64,000 nucleotides of DNA from Chitinophagales bacterium. Its GTDB lineage: Bacteria; Bacteroidota; Bacteroidia; Chitinophagales; Saprospiraceae. The notes beneath the pieces were generated by a model. The model saw only the letters and a list, made by a program, of their open reading frames with translations, was not told the origin of the DNA and did no database searches. Positions 62,257-64,000 of the stretch are shown here, one piece after another (position 1 is the first letter of the stretch; every line of letters begins with the position of its first letter). The stretch lies in the NCBI GenBank assembly GCA_026928325.1, contig JAIXKS010000007.1, forward strand, positions 1-64,000, given 5' to 3'. The translations under genes and the position numbers were made by a program.

Positions 62257-63297
62257 ATGGACGCAATACAAACCGTTGGTGTCATTGGTGCCGGAAGTTT
62301 TGGAATCACGTTGGTAAAAATTCTAACGCGCAATGTTGATGTTATCATCTATACTCGTAAGCAGGAAAATGTCGATACTATTAACAATGAACACCATTAT
62401 CATGGTCACCCAATCAGCGAAAGGGCTTATGCCACCAATGATATTGCCGAAATTACCTCCAAGTGTGAATTACTTTTTGCTGTTGTTCCATCTTCAGCAT
62501 TTAGAAATATGATGAAGGACTTCTGTCCTTATCTAAAACCTTCGCACATCGTCATCCATGGTACAAAAGGCCTAGATGCCAGTCTGATTGAAAAATCAGA
62601 CTGGGAAAACCTCAATTTCAATAAGAAAGAGATTTGCACGATGTCAGAAGTAATCCGACAAGAAAGCAATGTCATCCGAGTAGGTTGTATATCTGGTCCA
62701 AACCTTGCCAAAGAAATCTTATCCGGCCAACCAGCAGCCACGGTAATAGCCTCAGAATTTGATGAAGTGATTCGATTGGGTCAAACAGTATTGAGTTCTA
62801 AAAAGTTTTTTGCTTTTGGCTCTCATGACCTCAAAGCAGCAGAAATCGCTGGATCCTTTAAAAACATTATCGCACTAGCTTCTGGCATTTTATCCGGATT
62901 GGGCATGGGTAAAAACATGCAATCCCTACTCATCACGCGAGGCTTGAGGGAACTTATCTATTTTGGAACTGCCATGGGCACGAGTGGTGCTGCTTATTTA
63001 GGTGTGGCAGGTATAGGAGATTTGATAGCGACAGCTACGAGTGAAGATAGCCGAAATTATAATTTTGGAGTAAGATTTGCCGCAGGAGAAAGTTACGAAT
63101 ACATATTAAAAACCTCCACTGAAGTCGTAGAAGGTGTAAGAACCCTCAAAATCATCAATCAGCTGGCCAAAAATGATAAACTCAATCTGCCGATTGTAAC
63201 GGTGCTTCACAAAGTAATTTTCGAAGGATTTGATATGAAGCGAGGCCTGGAATTCCTCATGAACGATGCTTACGCAGTAGATGTTGACTATATATAA
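62257..63297 (+). CDS. gpsA: Glycerol-3-phosphate dehydrogenase [NAD(P)+]
   Basis: The 346-residue enzyme reduces dihydroxyacetone phosphate to sn-glycerol-3-phosphate for phospholipids. The nucleotide fold is TVGVIGAGSFGITLVKIL. Further signatures are LLFAVVPSSAFRNMMKD, IHGTKGLDASL, GCISGPNLAKEILSGQPAAT, the DLKAAEIAGSFKNIIALASG block with the catalytic Lys, and SGAAYLGVAGIGDLIATATS with EDSRNYNFGVRFAAG. Slightly longer than the usual 330-340 residues. It is 9 bases after yidC, so likely co-transcribed; both serve the membrane. Confidence 0.96.
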   Translation: MDAIQTVGVIGAGSFGITLVKILTRNVDVIIYTRKQENVDTINNEHHYHGHPISERAYATNDIAEITSKCELLFAVVPSSAFRNMMKDFCPYLKPSHIVIHGTKGLDASLIEKSDWENLNFNKKEICTMSEVIRQESNVIRVGCISGPNLAKEILSGQPAATVIASEFDEVIRLGQTVLSSKKFFAFGSHDLKAAEIAGSFKNIIALASGILSGLGMGKNMQSLLITRGLRELIYFGTAMGTSGAAYLGVAGIGDLIATATSEDSRNYNFGVRFAAGESYEYILKTSTEVVEGVRTLKIINQLAKNDKLNLPIVTVLHKVIFEGFDMKRGLEFLMNDAYAVDVDYI

Positions 63298-63315
63298 CGA
63301 TTAATCACGGAAATT

Positions 63316-64000
63316 ATGGATATCATTTTTATTACCGGCGTATCTACAGGCATTGGGTATGCGGCTTTAAAACAACTGCAAGACAAGTATTTGATTATTG
63401 GTACTGTAAGAAAGCAAGAAGATGCCAAGGAGCTTAAAAAAGCATTTGGTGATAAGGTCGAGATTCTCGTCCTTGATGTTACAGATCAAGCAACCACAAA
63501 AAAGCAAATAGAAAGTATCTTTCCGCTTTTAGAACGACATGGATTACATTGTTTAATCAATAACGCAGGCATTGCAGTTCCCGGTCCTCTTGAATATTTG
63601 AGTGAATCTGATTTTGCGCACCAGATGGACGTCAATGTGCTAGCTGTCCGAAGAGTTACCAATCTCCTACTTCCCTATCTAGGGACAGATTCAAAATATA
63701 AGGCCGGAAAAATCATCAACATTTCATCGGTTTCCGGACTCTTCAACGCACCTTTCAATGGATCTTATTGTATATCCAAGCATGCGCTGGAGAGCATGAC
63801 AGACGTTTATAGACGAGAATTATATCGATTTGGTATCCAAGTTTCAGCGATTGAACCCGGACCTATAAAAACAGAAATATGGCGTAAAAATCTCGGTCAA
63901 CTCGACAAGTTTCTGGATACGCCTTATGGCGACGTGTTAGCATCCGCAGACAAGATGATCGCCAATTCGGATAAACATGCAATGCCCGTGAAGGTCATCA
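63316..64000 (+). CDS. Short-chain dehydrogenase, cut by the window end
   Basis: The frame from ATG 63316 runs past the window end and shows 228 residues. It is an SDR with FITGVSTGIGYAALKQL (cofactor), LDVTDQAT, CLINNAGIAVPGPLEYLS, IINISSVSGLFNAPFNGSYC with the Y-x3-K pair just after (YCISKHALESM), and AIEPGPIKTEIW. It is a classical NAD(P)-dependent SDR with unknown substrate. It follows gpsA by 18 bases, so it may be the third gene of the yidC unit. Confidence 0.9.
   Translation, partial: MDIIFITGVSTGIGYAALKQLQDKYLIIGTVRKQEDAKELKKAFGDKVEILVLDVTDQATTKKQIESIFPLLERHGLHCLINNAGIAVPGPLEYLSESDFAHQMDVNVLAVRRVTNLLLPYLGTDSKYKAGKIINISSVSGLFNAPFNGSYCISKHALESMTDVYRRELYRFGIQVSAIEPGPIKTEIWRKNLGQLDKFLDTPYGDVLASADKMIANSDKHAMPVKVI

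Overview
The window looks like chromosomal DNA from a member of the Bacteroidota, most likely a Saprospiria/Saprospirales-type bacterium. The grounds are: several secreted proteins with type IX secretion (T9SS) C-terminal sorting domains of the 'YPNP ... G.Y...' type; a SusC/SusD/SusE outer-membrane glycan uptake set; a menaquinone pathway; three parvulin-type periplasmic isomerases in a row; weak Shine-Dalgarno signals; and a recurrent promoter element TAnnTTTG, the Bacteroidota -7 box, in front of at least 18 transcription units. The DNA is AT-rich by eye.

Layout. 1-6.9 kb is an accessory zone with a T9SS protein, a cysteine-rich lipoprotein and a second T9SS gene that is broken. The broken gene has a nonsense codon and an IS30-type insertion, and that insertion is itself interrupted by an IS5-type element with a readable 4-bp target duplication. 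7.1-13.2 kb holds an ECF sigma factor operon: CarboxypepD-like lipoprotein, sigma factor, membrane protein, large T9SS protein. 13.5-20 kb is mostly housekeeping: ychF, an RluE-like pseudouridine synthase without a normal start codon, a TPR membrane protein, a hemolysin III family protein, yajC and a CvfB-like S1 protein. 20.1-26.1 kb is the SusC-SusD-SusE operon. 26.2-35 kb carries aroC, holA, tRNA-Ala(GGC), the three-gene SurA/PpiD-like operon and an aldehyde dehydrogenase. 35.3-35.6 kb is a small stand-alone minus-strand unit with a possible 27-residue membrane peptide. 35.6-41.3 kb is a PIG-L deacetylase, a 36-residue membrane protein, a sodium:solute symporter and an rRNA methyltransferase. 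41.5-43.9 kb has a MerR regulator, two AhpD-like proteins and a short-chain dehydrogenase. 43.9-51.1 kb is the menaquinone cluster menF-menD-menB-menA-menC-menE, all on the minus strand. 51.3-57.9 kb has a nitrobindin-like protein, a T9SS protein, a lipoprotein and a very large T9SS alpha-amylase. 58-60 kb is a type II restriction-modification pair (cytosine-C5 methyltransferase with a fused HTH, Eco47II-family endonuclease). 60.3-64 kb is yidC, gpsA and a truncated short-chain dehydrogenase.

Two repeat families are notable. One is a roughly 160-bp MITE-like element with terminal inverted repeats and near whole-element palindromy. It has four copies, two of them in tandem, plus a possible relic. 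The other is a 3'-hairpin that follows two different T9SS genes in the same orientation relative to the gene. I see no rRNA operon, CRISPR array or prophage. No wholly new multi-gene system stands out. The best candidates for new biology are the MITE family, the 27-residue peptide unit, the symporter-linked 36-residue protein, the triple-module amylase and the methyltransferase with its own HTH domain.
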